Of a stretch of DNA of 44,107 nt, positions 43,855 to 44,107 are shown in pieces. Position numbers and translations under genes: made by a program. Positions within the stretch are counted from its first letter, which is position 1. Each line of letters opens with the position of its first letter. The notes beneath the pieces were generated by a model. The model made no database searches. It saw only the letters and a program-made list of their open reading frames with translations, and had not been told where the DNA came from. This DNA comes from Deltaproteobacteria bacterium (lineage in GTDB: Bacteria; Myxococcota_A; Polyangia; Polyangiales; Ga0077539), in NCBI GenBank assembly GCA_947477565.1, contig CANJUR010000035.1, positions 1 through 44,107 of the forward strand. The letters run 5' to 3'.

Positions 43855-44107
43855 CTGAGCCCGCGCCGACGACTGGCACCCTCAGCACATGCCGACGGAG
43901 GTGCTCCGTGGGGTTCGCAAGGTGGGGGGGGCTCGCGAACCCCACCGGTCACTTCCGCCGTCGGGTACGAGCGGTGGCTTTCTCGACCCAATGGGAGCCT
44001 CCGACTTCGATCCAGCGGCGGTCCGCGCGCAAGCTCGGTTTCCTCGGCCCGCGCTTGTGCGACGGTTTCCGGGTCTGTGTTTCAGCAGAGTTACGAGCGT
44101 TCCCCGC
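43855..44107. repeat. Dispersed ~0.3 kb repeat, copy 2 (inverted)
   Basis: The reverse complement of this segment matches 12741-13035 as described there and runs to the window edge, so it probably continues outside. Its core is shorter: one GGGGTTCGCGAGCC and one GCGAACCCC, forming a 9-base stem. A + frame from 43889 stays open to the edge (MPTEVLRGV at its start) and parallels a minus-strand frame in copy 1. Confidence 0.85.

Overview
This 44 kb window is very GC-rich chromosomal DNA with dense gene packing, many ATGA/GTGA/TTGA four-base gene overlaps, and an unusual number of predicted lipoproteins. Several lipoproteins carry low-complexity Asp/Thr/Gly or Asp/Ala/Gly stretches or cysteine-rich repeats. 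That style, together with the IgGFc-type domain remnant, the SUMF1-like secreted protein and the acyl-CoA dehydrogenase, suggests a member of the Myxococcota (Polyangia-like). This is an inference from style and cannot be proven here. I saw no tRNA, rRNA, CRISPR array, transposase or phage gene.

Layout. 1-3.2 kb: a palindromic REP-like element, an M23 peptidase, a stand-alone biotinyl-carrier domain, an M15 carboxypeptidase lipoprotein and a 43-bp tandem repeat. 3.2-11.2 kb, minus strand: a tandem-domain NrfJ-like lipoprotein and the run prsW, lipoprotein, menC, menE, dppC. Upstream of that run lies a YeeE/YedE pair with an AT-rich palindromic operator candidate. 11.3-13.1 kb: a decayed reading frame, a GAIDT-repeat lipoprotein, a SemiSWEET transporter and the first copy of a ~0.3 kb dispersed repeat. 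13.1-16.9 kb, minus: GH57 glucanotransferase-like protein, dapA, dapB and a membrane protein. 17-18.5 kb: a MaoC-SDR fusion. 18.6-21.3 kb, minus: relA/spoT followed by a frameshifted IgGFc-like remnant. 21.4-23.6 kb: a squalene/phytoene synthase, acyltransferase and glycosyltransferase operon. 23.7-27.9 kb: a lipoprotein, a DUF2723-TPR membrane protein and a cysteine-repeat lipoprotein. 28.1-29.8 kb: pyrG. 29.8-31.4 kb, minus: SUMF1-like protein and a small lipoprotein. 31.5-35.0 kb: lipoprotein, sugar-kinase-like phosphotransferase, YchJ and an MFS transporter. 35.2-37.3 kb: a membrane-anchored protein, LMW tyrosine phosphatase and acyl-CoA dehydrogenase. 37.4-41.6 kb: DUF1116, FdrA, mini-FdrA and DUF1343/NamZ. 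41.8-43.6 kb: a metallophosphoesterase and a winged-helix protein with a histone-H1-like tail. The window ends inside the second, inverted copy of the dispersed repeat.

The gene set mixes core metabolism (lysine/peptidoglycan precursor synthesis, CTP synthesis, stringent response, menaquinone) with envelope biology (peptidases, lipoproteins, NamZ, membrane lipid or carotenoid genes). The best candidates for something undescribed are: the tightly coupled DUF1116-FdrA-miniFdrA-NamZ operon, which lacks the usual DUF2877 partner; the inverted ~0.3 kb repeat pair with its variable hairpin core; the H1-tailed winged-helix protein; the terpenoid-synthase/acyltransferase/glycosyltransferase operon; and the 43-bp tandem repeat.
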